DNA from: Dongia deserti
Lineage (GTDB): Bacteria > Pseudomonadota > Alphaproteobacteria > Dongiales > Dongiaceae
Direction: 5' to 3'
Assembly: GCF_003574735.1 (NCBI RefSeq)
Contig: NZ_QORW01000020.1
Location: forward strand, 45,214 to 109,213
Length of the DNA stretch: 64,000 bases
Under the pieces are notes generated by a model that was given only the letters and a program-made list of their open reading frames with translations, did no database searches and was not told the origin of the DNA. Made by a program: the position numbers and the translations under genes. This document shows positions 43,537-51,775 of the stretch, piece by piece. Numbering within the stretch: position 1 is the first letter of the stretch; each line of letters opens with the position of its first letter.

Positions 43537-44580
43537 ATGCGCATGTCGAATCGTCATCGGCGCACAACTCTGGTGGATGTTGCGGAGGCGGCTGGCGTCA
43601 GCCTGGCCACCGTCGATCGCGTGCTGAATCACCGGCCGGGGGTAAGCCCACGCACCATGGAGCGCGTCGAGCAATCTCTGGTGCGGCTCGGCTATCGCCC
43701 CGATCCGGCCGCGGTACGCCTGGCGCGCGGAATCCAGTACCAGTTCTGCTTTGTGCTGCCGACGGGCACCAACACCTTCATGAGCCTGCTCGCCGCGCAG
43801 GTCGATCGCACGCTGATGTCGCTGGCCGAGCAGCAGGCCTATGGCGACCTGCTGCGCGTCGACGTGTTCGACCCGTACGTGCTGGCCGACACCTTGCGTG
43901 GACTGATCGGCAGATATCACGGCGTGGCGACCGTCGCGCTCGATCATCCGGTGGTGCGGGATGCTATCGATGCGATGGTCGAAGCGGGCATGGTGGTGGT
44001 GACACTGGTTTCCGACGTGCCGAACTCGCGCCGGCATCGCTATGTCGGCATCGACAATTCAGCGGCGGGCCGCACGGTGGCGACGCTGATGGGGCGCTTC
44101 TCCGCGCAACGGAGAGGACCGATCGGCATCATCGCTGGCAGCCTGGCGCTGCGCGACCATGCGGAGCGGATGTTCGGATTCCAGCAGGTGATTGCCTCGG
44201 AGTACCCACATCTTCACACCCTGCCCGCGCTGGAAGGGCGCGATGACACGCAGCGTTGCCGGCAAGTGGCGGACAAGCTGTTAGCCGAGCAGCCGGATCT
44301 GGTCGGGATCTACTCGGTCGGCGCCGGCAATCGTGGAATCGCCGACGCTCTGGAGGCGGCGAGCCGCGCACGCGACGTCGTTTTCATCGCGCATGAGTTG
44401 ACCGATTTCTCTCGGCGTTATCTGATTCACGGCACCATGGCCGCGATCATCAATCAGGACCCGGGACATGAGGCACGCTCAGCGGCGCGTATCCTGCTGG
44501 CGCATTGTACCAATCAGCCCGTGATCGCAGATCAGGAGCGGATTCGCATCGACATCTTCCTGCGCGATAATCTTCCCTGA
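43537..44580 (+). CDS. LacI-family transcriptional regulator of the polyol/xylose locus
   Basis: A 347-residue regulator. The N-terminal HTH is TLVDVAEAAGVSLATVDRVL (about 11-30) followed by the hinge NHRPGVSPRTMERVEQSLVR, and a periplasmic-binding-protein-like sugar domain follows from about 65 (YQFCFVLPTGTNTFM through the C-terminus). ATG 43537 is chosen because an AGAG motif lies about 6 nt upstream and the family begins just ahead of the HTH; an in-frame start 132 nt upstream would prepend sequence crossing the palindromes. It lies 15 nt before xylB in one transcription unit and diverges from the ABC/dha operon, so it may control both. Confidence 0.88.
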   Translation: MRMSNRHRRTTLVDVAEAAGVSLATVDRVLNHRPGVSPRTMERVEQSLVRLGYRPDPAAVRLARGIQYQFCFVLPTGTNTFMSLLAAQVDRTLMSLAEQQAYGDLLRVDVFDPYVLADTLRGLIGRYHGVATVALDHPVVRDAIDAMVEAGMVVVTLVSDVPNSRRHRYVGIDNSAAGRTVATLMGRFSAQRRGPIGIIAGSLALRDHAERMFGFQQVIASEYPHLHTLPALEGRDDTQRCRQVADKLLAEQPDLVGIYSVGAGNRGIADALEAASRARDVVFIAHELTDFSRRYLIHGTMAAIINQDPGHEARSAARILLAHCTNQPVIADQERIRIDIFLRDNLP

Positions 44581-44595
44581 ATCAGGCACGCAATC

Positions 44596-46053
44596 ATGTT
44601 CATCGGCATCGACCTCGGCACCTCTTCGATCAAGAGCATCCTGATCGGCGAAGATGGTCGCCTGATCGCGACTGCGTCGGAGCCGCTGAAGGTCAGCCGC
44701 CCCGCTCCCGGTTTTTCCGAGCAGGATCCGGAAAGCTGGTACCAGGCGACACTCTCCGCGCTGGACAACCTCGCCAAACAGGCACCGCGCGAGATGGCGA
44801 CAGTGCGCGGCATCGGACTCTCCGGCCAGCAGCACGGCGCGACTTTGCTCGACAAATCCGGCAATGTCCTTCGCCCGTGCATCCTGTGGAACGACGTGCG
44901 ATCGGCGAAGGAATGCAAAGAGCTGGAGGAGCGCCTGCCCGCCTTGGGCAGCATCACGGGCAATCCGACTTTGCCGGGATTCACGGCGCCCAAGCTCGTC
45001 TGGGTGAAGAGGCACGAACCCGCGATTTTCGCACGCGTCGCCAAGGTGCTGCTGCCGAAAGCGTATCTGCGTTATCGCCTGAGCGGCGAGTATATCGAGG
45101 ACATGTCGGATGCCTCCGGCACGGCATGGCTCGAAGTTGGCAAGCGCGCGTGGTCCAAGGCCGCGCTGGAGGCCACCGACCTGTCGATCGACCACATGCC
45201 GGCACTGGTCGAAGGCACGGCGCCGGCCGGCCGATTGCGGGCCGAACTCGCACAGCGCTGGGGCATGGTGCAGCCGCCCGTGATCGCCGGCAGCGCCGGC
45301 GACAACGCGGCGGGTGCGATCGCGCTGGGTGCGATCCATCCAGGCGATGCGTTCGTATCGCTCGGTACCTCTGGCGTGCTGTGGGCCACGACAGCCGGCT
45401 TCGCGCCCAATACGACCGCCGCCGTGCATGCCTTCTGCCACTGCGTGCCGAACACCTGGCATCAGATGGGCGTGATCCTCTCCGCCGCGTCGTGCCTGTC
45501 GTGGTTATCGAGCGTGGTCGGGGTTGCCGAGGGCGATCTGCTGAAGGAGCTGGGCGAGGCCGTCGAGCGGCCGAGTTCGGTCGTGTTCCTGCCCTATCTC
45601 TCCGGCGAGCGCACGCCGCACAATGACGCCGATATTCGCGGCGCATTCGCGGGCATGTCGCACGACACATCGCGTGCGGTCCTCGCCCAATCGGTCATGG
45701 AAGGTGTCGCCTTCGCCATGCGCGATTGCCTGGAGGCCTTGCGCGACGCCGGAACGCGCCTGAAGTCGGTCGACGCCATCGGCGGCGGCGCGCGATCGAA
45801 GCTCTGGCTGGCGATCATTGCCAACGTGCTCGACTTGCCGGTCAACCGTCTGGCCGACAGCGAAGTCAGCGGTGCGATGGGCGGCGCGCTGCTCGGGCGC
45901 ATGGCAGCGACCGGAGAGCCGCCGAGCGCGGTATGCAAGCCACCGCGGCGGATGGAGACGCTGGAGCCCCAATCGACCCTGCGCGACGCCTATGCCGGCG
46001 CCTATGCCCACTATCGCAAGCTTTACCCCGCCATCAAGGAGGCGACCCGATGA
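44596..46053 (+). CDS. xylB: Xylulokinase
   Basis: Phosphorylates D-xylulose to xylulose-5-phosphate for the pentose phosphate pathway. The 485-residue FGGY-family kinase begins [20 protein letters not shown] (phosphate-1), has [20 protein letters not shown] with the xylulokinase-typical [40 protein letters not shown] and the adenosine motif [20 protein letters not shown]. Length equals E. coli XylB. It overlaps xylA by ATGA. Other FGGY kinases for pentitol-derived ketoses are similar, but the xylA neighbour supports xylulose. Confidence 0.93.
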   Translation: MFIGIDLGTSSIKSILIGEDGRLIATASEPLKVSRPAPGFSEQDPESWYQATLSALDNLAKQAPREMATVRGIGLSGQQHGATLLDKSGNVLRPCILWNDVRSAKECKELEERLPALGSITGNPTLPGFTAPKLVWVKRHEPAIFARVAKVLLPKAYLRYRLSGEYIEDMSDASGTAWLEVGKRAWSKAALEATDLSIDHMPALVEGTAPAGRLRAELAQRWGMVQPPVIAGSAGDNAAGAIALGAIHPGDAFVSLGTSGVLWATTAGFAPNTTAAVHAFCHCVPNTWHQMGVILSAASCLSWLSSVVGVAEGDLLKELGEAVERPSSVVFLPYLSGERTPHNDADIRGAFAGMSHDTSRAVLAQSVMEGVAFAMRDCLEALRDAGTRLKSVDAIGGGARSKLWLAIIANVLDLPVNRLADSEVSGAMGGALLGRMAATGEPPSAVCKPPRRMETLEPQSTLRDAYAGAYAHYRKLYPAIKEATR

Positions 46054-47363
46054 GCAAGTTCTTCGGACCGGAGCAGCCGATCCCCTATGAGGGGCCAAGC
46101 TCCAGGAATCCGCTCGCCTTCAAATACTACGATCCCGACAAGCAGGTGCTGGGCAAGCGCATGGAGGATCAGCTGCGCTTCGCCGTCTGCTATTGGCACA
46201 GCTTCGTCTGGCCAGGCACTGACCCGTTCGGCGGCGATAGCTTCCAGCGCCCGTGGATGCAGGCAGGCGATCCGATGCAGCTGGCGCGGCAAAAGGCCGA
46301 TGTGGCGTTCGAGATGTTCCGCCTGCTGCGCGTACCGTTCTTCACCTTCCACGACCGCGACGTTGCGCCGGAAGGATCGACCATCGCCGAATCCAATCGC
46401 AATGTGCGCCAGATCGCGGATGTCTTCGCGCGCAAGATGGAAGAGAACAAGGTCGGCCTGTTGTGGGGTACGGCGAACCTGTTCTCCAACCGGCGCTACA
46501 TCGCCGGTGCTGCCACCAACCCGGACCCGGAAGTCTTCGCCTATGCCGCGGCGCAGGTGAAGAACGTGCTCGATATCACGCACGAGCTGGGTGGCAAGAA
46601 CTACGTGCTGTGGGGCGGCCGCGAAGGCTACGAGACCCTACTCAACACCGATCTCAAGCGCGAGATGGATCAGTACGGCCGCTTCCTGTCCCTGGTCGTC
46701 GACCACAAGAAGAAGATCGGCTTCAAGGGCACGATCCTCATCGAACCCAAACCGCGCGAGCCGACCAAGCATCAGTATGATTTCGATGTCGCATCGGTCT
46801 ATGGCTTCCTCAAACGCTACGGCCTCGAGAACGAGGTGAAGGTCAATATCGAAGCCAATCACGCGACTCTCGCCGGCCATTCCTTTGAGCATGAGATCGC
46901 GCTGGCGGTGGCGCTCGGCATCTTCGGTTCGATCGACATGAATCGCGGCGACCCGCAGCTTGGCTGGGATACCGACCAGTTCCCGAACAATATCCCCGAG
47001 ACCGCTTACGCGATGTATCACATCATCCAGGGCGGCGGGTTCACGACCGGCGGGCTCAACTTCGACGCCAAAATCCGTCGGCAATCGCTGGATCCGGACG
47101 ACCTGCTATATGGCCATATCGGCGGCATGGATGTGGGCGCGCGCGGCCTGCTGATCGCTGCCAAGATGATCGAGGACGGCGCCCTCGCTCGGCACGTAAA
47201 GGAGCGATATGCGGCCTGGGACAGTCCGGAAGGAAAGGCTATCCTGTCCGGAGAGCACTCGCTGGCGGATCTCGCGGCCCGCGTGGAGGCCAAGAACGCC
47301 GAACCGCAGCCGCGCTCCGGCAAGCAGGAGTATCTTGAGAACCTGGTGAATAGCTATATGTGA
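46050..47363 (+). CDS. xylA: Xylose isomerase
   Basis: Interconverts D-xylose and D-xylulose. The 437-residue TIM-barrel enzyme is the long type II form: [12 protein letters not shown] carries the catalytic His/Asp, [35 protein letters not shown] (metal Glu), [18 protein letters not shown] (metal Glu/His) and [20 protein letters not shown] (metal Asp) are all intact. ATG 46050 overlaps the xylB stop and has AAGGAGG upstream; the frame stays open far upstream inside xylB but that extension is a shadow. The gene order lacI-xylB-xylA is compact. Confidence 0.97.
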   Translation: MSKFFGPEQPIPYEGPSSRNPLAFKYYDPDKQVLGKRMEDQLRFAVCYWHSFVWPGTDPFGGDSFQRPWMQAGDPMQLARQKADVAFEMFRLLRVPFFTFHDRDVAPEGSTIAESNRNVRQIADVFARKMEENKVGLLWGTANLFSNRRYIAGAATNPDPEVFAYAAAQVKNVLDITHELGGKNYVLWGGREGYETLLNTDLKREMDQYGRFLSLVVDHKKKIGFKGTILIEPKPREPTKHQYDFDVASVYGFLKRYGLENEVKVNIEANHATLAGHSFEHEIALAVALGIFGSIDMNRGDPQLGWDTDQFPNNIPETAYAMYHIIQGGGFTTGGLNFDAKIRRQSLDPDDLLYGHIGGMDVGARGLLIAAKMIEDGALARHVKERYAAWDSPEGKAILSGEHSLADLAARVEAKNAEPQPRSGKQEYLENLVNSYM

Positions 47364-47423
47364 TCATTCATCCGGCCGACGTGGCGCGAGACCGCGCGGC
47401 CGCTTCGTTGGGAGGACTATTCC

Positions 47424-48485
47424 ATGGCGATGACGACCATCAAGGGGCCGGCGATTTTCCTCGCGCAGTATGCCGGCGACAAGGCGCCGTTCAATTCATT
47501 GGATTCGATTTGTGCCTGGGCATCCAAGCTCGGCTTCAAGGGCGTGCAGATGCCAAGCTGGGATGGACGGCTGTTCGACCTAAAGAAGGCTGCCGAATCC
47601 AAGAGCTACTGCGACGACATGAAGGCGACTGCCGCCAAGCACGGCATCCAGGTCACTGAGCTGTCGACGCACCTGCAGGGCCAGCTGGTGGCAGTGCATC
47701 CCGCCTACGACGAAGCGTTCGACGGCTTTGCCGATCCGAAGGTGCGCGGCAATCCGAAGGCACGGCAGGAATGGGCGGTCGATCAGCTGATGCTGGCGGC
47801 GAAGGCTTCGAAGAACATGGGCCTCACCGAGCATGCCACTTTCTCGGGCGCGCTGGCTTGGCCGTACTTCTATCCCTGGCCGCAGCGGCCCGCTGGACTG
47901 GTGGAAACGGCGTTCGACGAGTTGGCGAAGCGCTGGAAGCCGATCCTCGATGCGTTCGACAATGTCGGCGTCAACGTCTGCTACGAGGTGCATCCTGGCG
48001 AGGACCTGCACGACGGCGTGACGTTCGAGATGTTCCTGGAGCGGGTGAAGAACCACCCACGCTGCACTATCCTCTTTGACCCATCGCACTTCGTGCTGCA
48101 GGCACTCGATTACCTGGAATATATCGACATCTATCACGAGCGCATCAAGATGTTCCACGTGAAGGATGCCGAGCTCAATCCGAACGGCCGCAGCGGGGTC
48201 TATGGCGGGTACCAGAAATGGGTGGATCGCGCCGGCCGTTTTCGCTCAACGGGCGATGGACAGGTGAACTTCCGCGCCATCTTCTCCAAGTTCGCGCAAT
48301 ACGGCTTCCAGGGCTGGGCCGTTCTGGAGTGGGAGTGCTGCATCAAGGATGCCGAGGAAGGCGCGCGCGAAGGCGCGGTCTTCATTCGCGATCACATCAT
48401 CCGGGTGACGGAGAAGGCGTTCGACGATTTCGCGTCGAGCGGCGCGGATCTGGAAGCGAACCGGCGCATGCTGGGCATTCGATAA
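47424..48485 (+). CDS. Sugar phosphate isomerase/epimerase (AP_endonuc_2 TIM barrel)
   Basis: A 353-residue xylose-isomerase-like TIM barrel. CAWASKLGFKGVQMPSWDGR starts the barrel, NVGVNVCYEVHPGEDLHDGV supplies the metal Glu and His, CTILFDPSHFVLQ the metal Asp and His, FHVKDAEL the next ligands, and WAVLEWECCIKDAEEGAREG the last Glu. It is preceded by GGGAGGA and followed after 21 nt by a Gfo/Idh/MocA oxidoreductase. Such pairs act on oxidised sugars, inositols or 3-keto-glycosides. Here they could extend the xylA/xylB pathway to a xyloside or another pentose derivative; substrate unknown. Confidence 0.88.
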   Translation: MAMTTIKGPAIFLAQYAGDKAPFNSLDSICAWASKLGFKGVQMPSWDGRLFDLKKAAESKSYCDDMKATAAKHGIQVTELSTHLQGQLVAVHPAYDEAFDGFADPKVRGNPKARQEWAVDQLMLAAKASKNMGLTEHATFSGALAWPYFYPWPQRPAGLVETAFDELAKRWKPILDAFDNVGVNVCYEVHPGEDLHDGVTFEMFLERVKNHPRCTILFDPSHFVLQALDYLEYIDIYHERIKMFHVKDAELNPNGRSGVYGGYQKWVDRAGRFRSTGDGQVNFRAIFSKFAQYGFQGWAVLEWECCIKDAEEGAREGAVFIRDHIIRVTEKAFDDFASSGADLEANRRMLGIR

Positions 48486-48506
48486 AAATCACAAAGGGGG
48501 AGCAAA

Positions 48507-49679
48507 ATGCCAATCGAAGGCCGCAGCCGCGAAACGGCTGATGCACGCATTCGTCTGGGGATGGTGGGTGGCGGCGAAGGCGCTTTCATCGGCGCCGTCC
48601 ACCGCATCGCCGCGCGCCTGGATGATCACTATGTGCTGGTCGCGGGCGCGCTGTCCTCGACACCAGACAAAGCGCGGCGCTCCGGCCAAGCGCTCGGCCT
48701 CGCGCCCGATCGCATCTATGACGATTTCGAAACCATGGCGAAGACCGAAGCCAAGCGGCCGGACGGCATCGAAGCGGTGGCGATCGTTACGCCCAACGAT
48801 ACGCATGCACCGGCGGCGAAAGCGTTCCTCAAGGCCGGCATGCACGTGATCTGCGACAAGCCGCTGACGGTGAATCTGAAGGAAGCTTTGTCGCTGGAAA
48901 AAGCGGTGAAGCAGAGCGGCCGCATCTTCGCCCTCACCCACAACTACACCGGTTACCCGATGGTGCGGCATGCCCGCGCGATGGTGAAAGCAGGCGAACT
49001 GGGAGAGCTCCGCCTCGTGCAGGCGGAATATCCGCAGGACTGGCTGACCGAGAAGATCGAAGATACAGGCCAGAAGCAGGCGGTCTGGCGCAACGATCCC
49101 AAGCGCGCCGGCGCCGGCGGATGCCTCGGCGATATCGGCACCCACGCCTTCCACCTCGCCAGCTTCGTGACCGGGCTGCAGCTAGACTCGCTGAGTGCCG
49201 ATCTCACCAGCTTCGTGAAGGGGCGCAAGCTCGACGACAACGTGCATATCATGATGCGGTTCAAGGGCGGCGCCAAAGGCATGCTGTGGGCGAGCCAGGT
49301 CGCACCCGGCAATGAGAACAACCTCAAGCTCCGGGTCTATGGTACGAAGGGCGGGCTGGAGTGGTGGCAGGAGCACCCCAACCAGCTGATCTGGTCGCCG
49401 CTCAATAAGGCGCCGCAAATTCTCTCGCGCGGATCGCCGAGCGCCAATGCAGCGGCCGCGCGCGTGACCCGCGTCCCACCCGGGCACCCGGAGGGTTATC
49501 TGGAAGGCTTCGCCAGTATCTACACCGAGGTCGCCGCCGCCATCCGCGCGGCGCGCGCGAAGAAGAAGCTCGATCCAGCCGTCACGTTCCCGACCGTCGA
49601 CGACGGTGTGCGCGGGATCGCCTTCATTGAGGCTGCGGTGAAATCATCGGCCAAGGACGGCAAGTGGGTTAAACTCTAA
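48507..49679 (+). CDS. Gfo/Idh/MocA family oxidoreductase
   Basis: An NAD(P)-dependent sugar or polyol dehydrogenase of 390 residues. RLGMVGGGEGAFIGAVHRIA is the Rossmann GxGxxG-type loop, AVAIVTPNDTHAPAAKAFLK and HVICDKPLTVNLKEAL contain the EKP-type motif with the catalytic Lys, and GGCLGDIGTHAFHLASFVTG is the active-site block with Asp and His. The C-terminal domain is a beta sheet with KLRVYGTKGGLEWWQEHPNQ. It is the last gene of the lacI-xylB-xylA-isomerase unit and ends 28 nt from the convergent trpS gene. The substrate is unknown. Confidence 0.9.
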   Translation: MPIEGRSRETADARIRLGMVGGGEGAFIGAVHRIAARLDDHYVLVAGALSSTPDKARRSGQALGLAPDRIYDDFETMAKTEAKRPDGIEAVAIVTPNDTHAPAAKAFLKAGMHVICDKPLTVNLKEALSLEKAVKQSGRIFALTHNYTGYPMVRHARAMVKAGELGELRLVQAEYPQDWLTEKIEDTGQKQAVWRNDPKRAGAGGCLGDIGTHAFHLASFVTGLQLDSLSADLTSFVKGRKLDDNVHIMMRFKGGAKGMLWASQVAPGNENNLKLRVYGTKGGLEWWQEHPNQLIWSPLNKAPQILSRGSPSANAAAARVTRVPPGHPEGYLEGFASIYTEVAAAIRAARAKKKLDPAVTFPTVDDGVRGIAFIEAAVKSSAKDGKWVKL

Positions 49680-49707
49680 GGCGGCGCCAGACTCCTGAGC
49701 TCTTCGA

Positions 49708-50766
49708 TCAAGGCGTGAGCTCAGGCGGCTGATGAACTCGCCGGCCCTGGTCGAGCTGGAACAGCCTCAATCCCGCCCTGACGTCTTGAAGCGTGGCATC
49801 CGTGACGTCCCGTGCTGTCCTGGTCCCCTCTCGCAGGACGTCACGCACGTAGTCCAGATCACGGGCGTAGGCCGCGCGGCGCTCCCGGATCGGCGCCAGC
49901 AGCTCCTGCAATACGGCTTCGAGCCGCTGCTTCACGGCCATGTCCCCGAGGCCACCGCGGCGGTACTGCGCCTTCAGCGCGGCGATGGCAGCCTCATCCT
50001 CGTCGAAGGCATCCAGATAGGTGAAGACGACATTGCCCTCGATTGTCCCGGGGTCGCTCGCGCGGAGGTGGTTCGGGTCCGTGTACATCTGGCGGACCGC
50101 CTGCCGGATATCTTGCGGTCCTGCGGACAGGAGGATCGCATTGCCCTGCGACTTGCTCATCTTCGCCTTGCCGTCGATACCGGGCAGGCGGCCAACGCGC
50201 GGGATGACGGCCTCAGCCTCCACGAGCACGCTGCGACCAATCTGCGTATTGATGCGGCGCACGATCTCGTTGGTCTGCTCGATGAGCGGCGCCTGGTCCT
50301 CACCGACGGGTACGACAGTCGCCTTGAACGCCGTGATATCGGCCGCCTGGGCGACCGGATAGCACAGGAAACCCGCCGGAATGTCCCGGCCGAAGCCGCG
50401 CATACGGATTTCGTCCTTGATTGTCGGGTTCCGTTCGAGGCGAGCGACCGTGACGAAGTTCAGATAGAGCATGGTCAGCTCGGCCAGCGCCGGCAGGCCT
50501 GATTGCACGCAGATAGTGCTTTTCTCCGGATCGATCCCAATGGCGAGGTAGTCCAGTGCGATCTCGAAGACGTTGCGGCGCACCTTCTCCGGATCGTGCG
50601 CGTGATCGGTCAGCGCCTGCATGTCGGCGAGGAGCAGGAATTGGCGATGCGTGTCCTGCATCCGGACCCGGTTTTTCAGCGAACCGACATAGTGGCCGAG
50701 ATGCAGCGGACCGGTCGTGCGATCGCCGGTGAGGATGATCGGTTTTTGAATAGAAACATGATACAT
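49708..50766 (-). CDS. trpS: Tryptophanyl-tRNA synthetase, type II (auxiliary-like)
   Basis: Charges tRNA-Trp. The 352-residue class I synthetase has the HIGH-type motif in GDRTTGPLHLGHYVGSLKNR (14-33) and KMSKSQGN near residue 200. E. coli-type TrpRS reads GxQPSGxLHLGNY here; the GDRTTGPLHLGHY form marks the second class seen in deinococci and streptomycetes, some of which are auxiliary or indolmycin-resistant enzymes. ATG 50766 has GGAG 8 nt upstream; longer in-frame codons lie in the leader. The leader encodes a 16-residue peptide with tandem Trp codons and foldable segments, indicating attenuation by charged tRNA-Trp. Whether another trpS exists in the genome is not visible. Confidence 0.93.
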   Translation of the reverse strand: MYHVSIQKPIILTGDRTTGPLHLGHYVGSLKNRVRMQDTHRQFLLLADMQALTDHAHDPEKVRRNVFEIALDYLAIGIDPEKSTICVQSGLPALAELTMLYLNFVTVARLERNPTIKDEIRMRGFGRDIPAGFLCYPVAQAADITAFKATVVPVGEDQAPLIEQTNEIVRRINTQIGRSVLVEAEAVIPRVGRLPGIDGKAKMSKSQGNAILLSAGPQDIRQAVRQMYTDPNHLRASDPGTIEGNVVFTYLDAFDEDEAAIAALKAQYRRGGLGDMAVKQRLEAVLQELLAPIRERRAAYARDLDYVRDVLREGTRTARDVTDATLQDVRAGLRLFQLDQGRRVHQPPELTP

Positions 50767-50900
50767 GGCGGATTCTCCGGGTTGGAGCCGCCGCGATCGA
50801 AAGCTGGTCACCAGGATTGACGTCGCCTACCGATTCACGGCGGCAAACGTCTGACAGGTACGAAAACGACGACGCGCCGCTCCTAGACGGAGCGCCACCA
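50767..50900 (-). promoter_or_regulatory. Trp-responsive attenuator/leader of trpS
   Basis: Downstream of the tandem Trp codons, segment 1 CGCTCC (50894-50889) can pair with segment 2 GGAGCG (50883-50878) across a 5-nt loop. Segment 2, extended as GGAGCGGCGCG, can instead pair partly with a distal CGCGGCGGCTCC (50795-50784). That distal segment also contains CTCC, which can pair with the trpS ribosome site GGAG (50778-50775). A ribosome stalled at the Trp codons would cover segment 1, free segment 2, and so expose the ribosome site. The U-run after the first hairpin is short (CGTTTTCG), so control could be translational, transcriptional or both. Confidence 0.6.
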
Positions 50901-50933
50901 AAGAGCTTTGGCAAATGGCCTTGCGTCGATCAT
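50883..50933 (-). CDS. Trp leader peptide upstream of trpS
   Basis: A 16-codon ORF encodes MIDARPFAKALWWRSV and ends in TAG, 116 nt before the synthetase start. The adjacent Trp codons at positions 12 and 13 sit immediately before the first attenuator hairpin, the standard geometry for ribosome-mediated attenuation. The ribosome site is weak, with no clear AGGAG, which lowers confidence. Tandem Trp codons are rare by chance in so short an ORF. No tBox-type structure is seen. Confidence 0.62.
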   Translation of the reverse strand: MIDARPFAKALWWRSV

Positions 50934-50998
50934 GGAGGGTTGATGCCATACTGCGGAGACTTCCGCAAGCCTGGACGTGCCGGCTGCTTCCTTGCTCC

Positions 50999-51775
50999 CT
51001 AGACTCCGCTTCTTCCCGGGTCGTAAGGCACCGCTCGTTCGGCAGCGTCCCAGATTGCCCGCATCGCAGGCGTCTCATGCTCTTCGTAGAGATGGCCGAT
51101 CAAGCCGGCGCAGCGGGCGATCAGGCCGAAGCCACGCGCGATCTCCGACGGCACCCCGCAATCGCCGAGAATGGCAGCGATCGCGCCGGTCGCATTGATC
51201 GTGATGTGGCGGCCGTAGGTCGCATCGACCGCGGCACTGAGCGTTTCGATGGCTGCGACGTGCCGGCCGGCGACCTGGCGAGACCGCGCCAACTCCAACA
51301 AGCGCTGGGCGCGCGGATCATCCGGCCTGTGGGTCGGATGGCCAAAGCCAGGCAGCGGAGCACGCGTGCCGCGGTGCTCCACCGCGATCCGCTTCGCTTC
51401 GGCCTCGCCGTCTTCCGCCGCCACGATCCGCTGCAGCAGCGTCGCGCATCCCTCCATGCTGCCGACGAAGCGGCTGCCGACACCCAGCAAGCCTGCGGCG
51501 ACAGCGCCCTGCACCGCTTCCGGCGCGCTGGAGTAGGTCAGGCGCGCCGCCAGCACGCTCGGCGTCAATCCATGCTCCATCAGCGCAACCAGACAGGCAT
51601 CGATCAAGGCGGTCTGATCGGGAGTCGGCATGCGTCCGAGAACCTGGAAATAGATCATCTCAGTGAAGCTGCGTTGGCCGATCAGCTCCTTGCACAGACT
51701 CCTGCCGCGAACGAACACGTCGTCGCTAGTGTGGCTGGCAATGCTGGTCGTCGGCGCTTCGGGTCCGGAACTCAT
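50999..51775 (-). CDS. Citrate synthase-family protein, probable citryl-CoA lyase
   Basis: A 258-residue protein matching only the catalytic part of citrate synthase; full-length enzymes have about 370-430 residues. It has SFTEMIYFQVLGRMPTPDQT, GLTPSVLAARLTYSSAPEAV, GAVAAGLLGVGSRFVGSMEG and PLPGFGHPTHRPDDPRAQRL, where GFGHPxxxxxDPRA is the conserved active-site block. Proteins of this length are usually called citryl-CoA lyase and resemble the lyase domain of ATP-citrate lyase. ATG 51775 overlaps the upstream acyl-CoA ligase by 4 nt, suggesting the ligase makes its CoA thioester substrate. The true acid is unknown. Confidence 0.82.
   Translation of the reverse strand: MSSGPEAPTTSIASHTSDDVFVRGRSLCKELIGQRSFTEMIYFQVLGRMPTPDQTALIDACLVALMEHGLTPSVLAARLTYSSAPEAVQGAVAAGLLGVGSRFVGSMEGCATLLQRIVAAEDGEAEAKRIAVEHRGTRAPLPGFGHPTHRPDDPRAQRLLELARSRQVAGRHVAAIETLSAAVDATYGRHITINATGAIAAILGDCGVPSEIARGFGLIARCAGLIGHLYEEHETPAMRAIWDAAERAVPYDPGRSGV

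Noticed and set aside
45726..46049. N-terminal extension of xylA into xylB
   Set aside because: The extension is the xylB sequence in another frame; xylose isomerase starts at [15 protein letters not shown] with a strong ribosome site.
50767..50998. T-box riboswitch for trpS
   Set aside because: No AGGGUGGNACCGCG-like antiterminator bulge is present, and T-boxes are rare in Alphaproteobacteria; a leader-peptide mechanism fits better.
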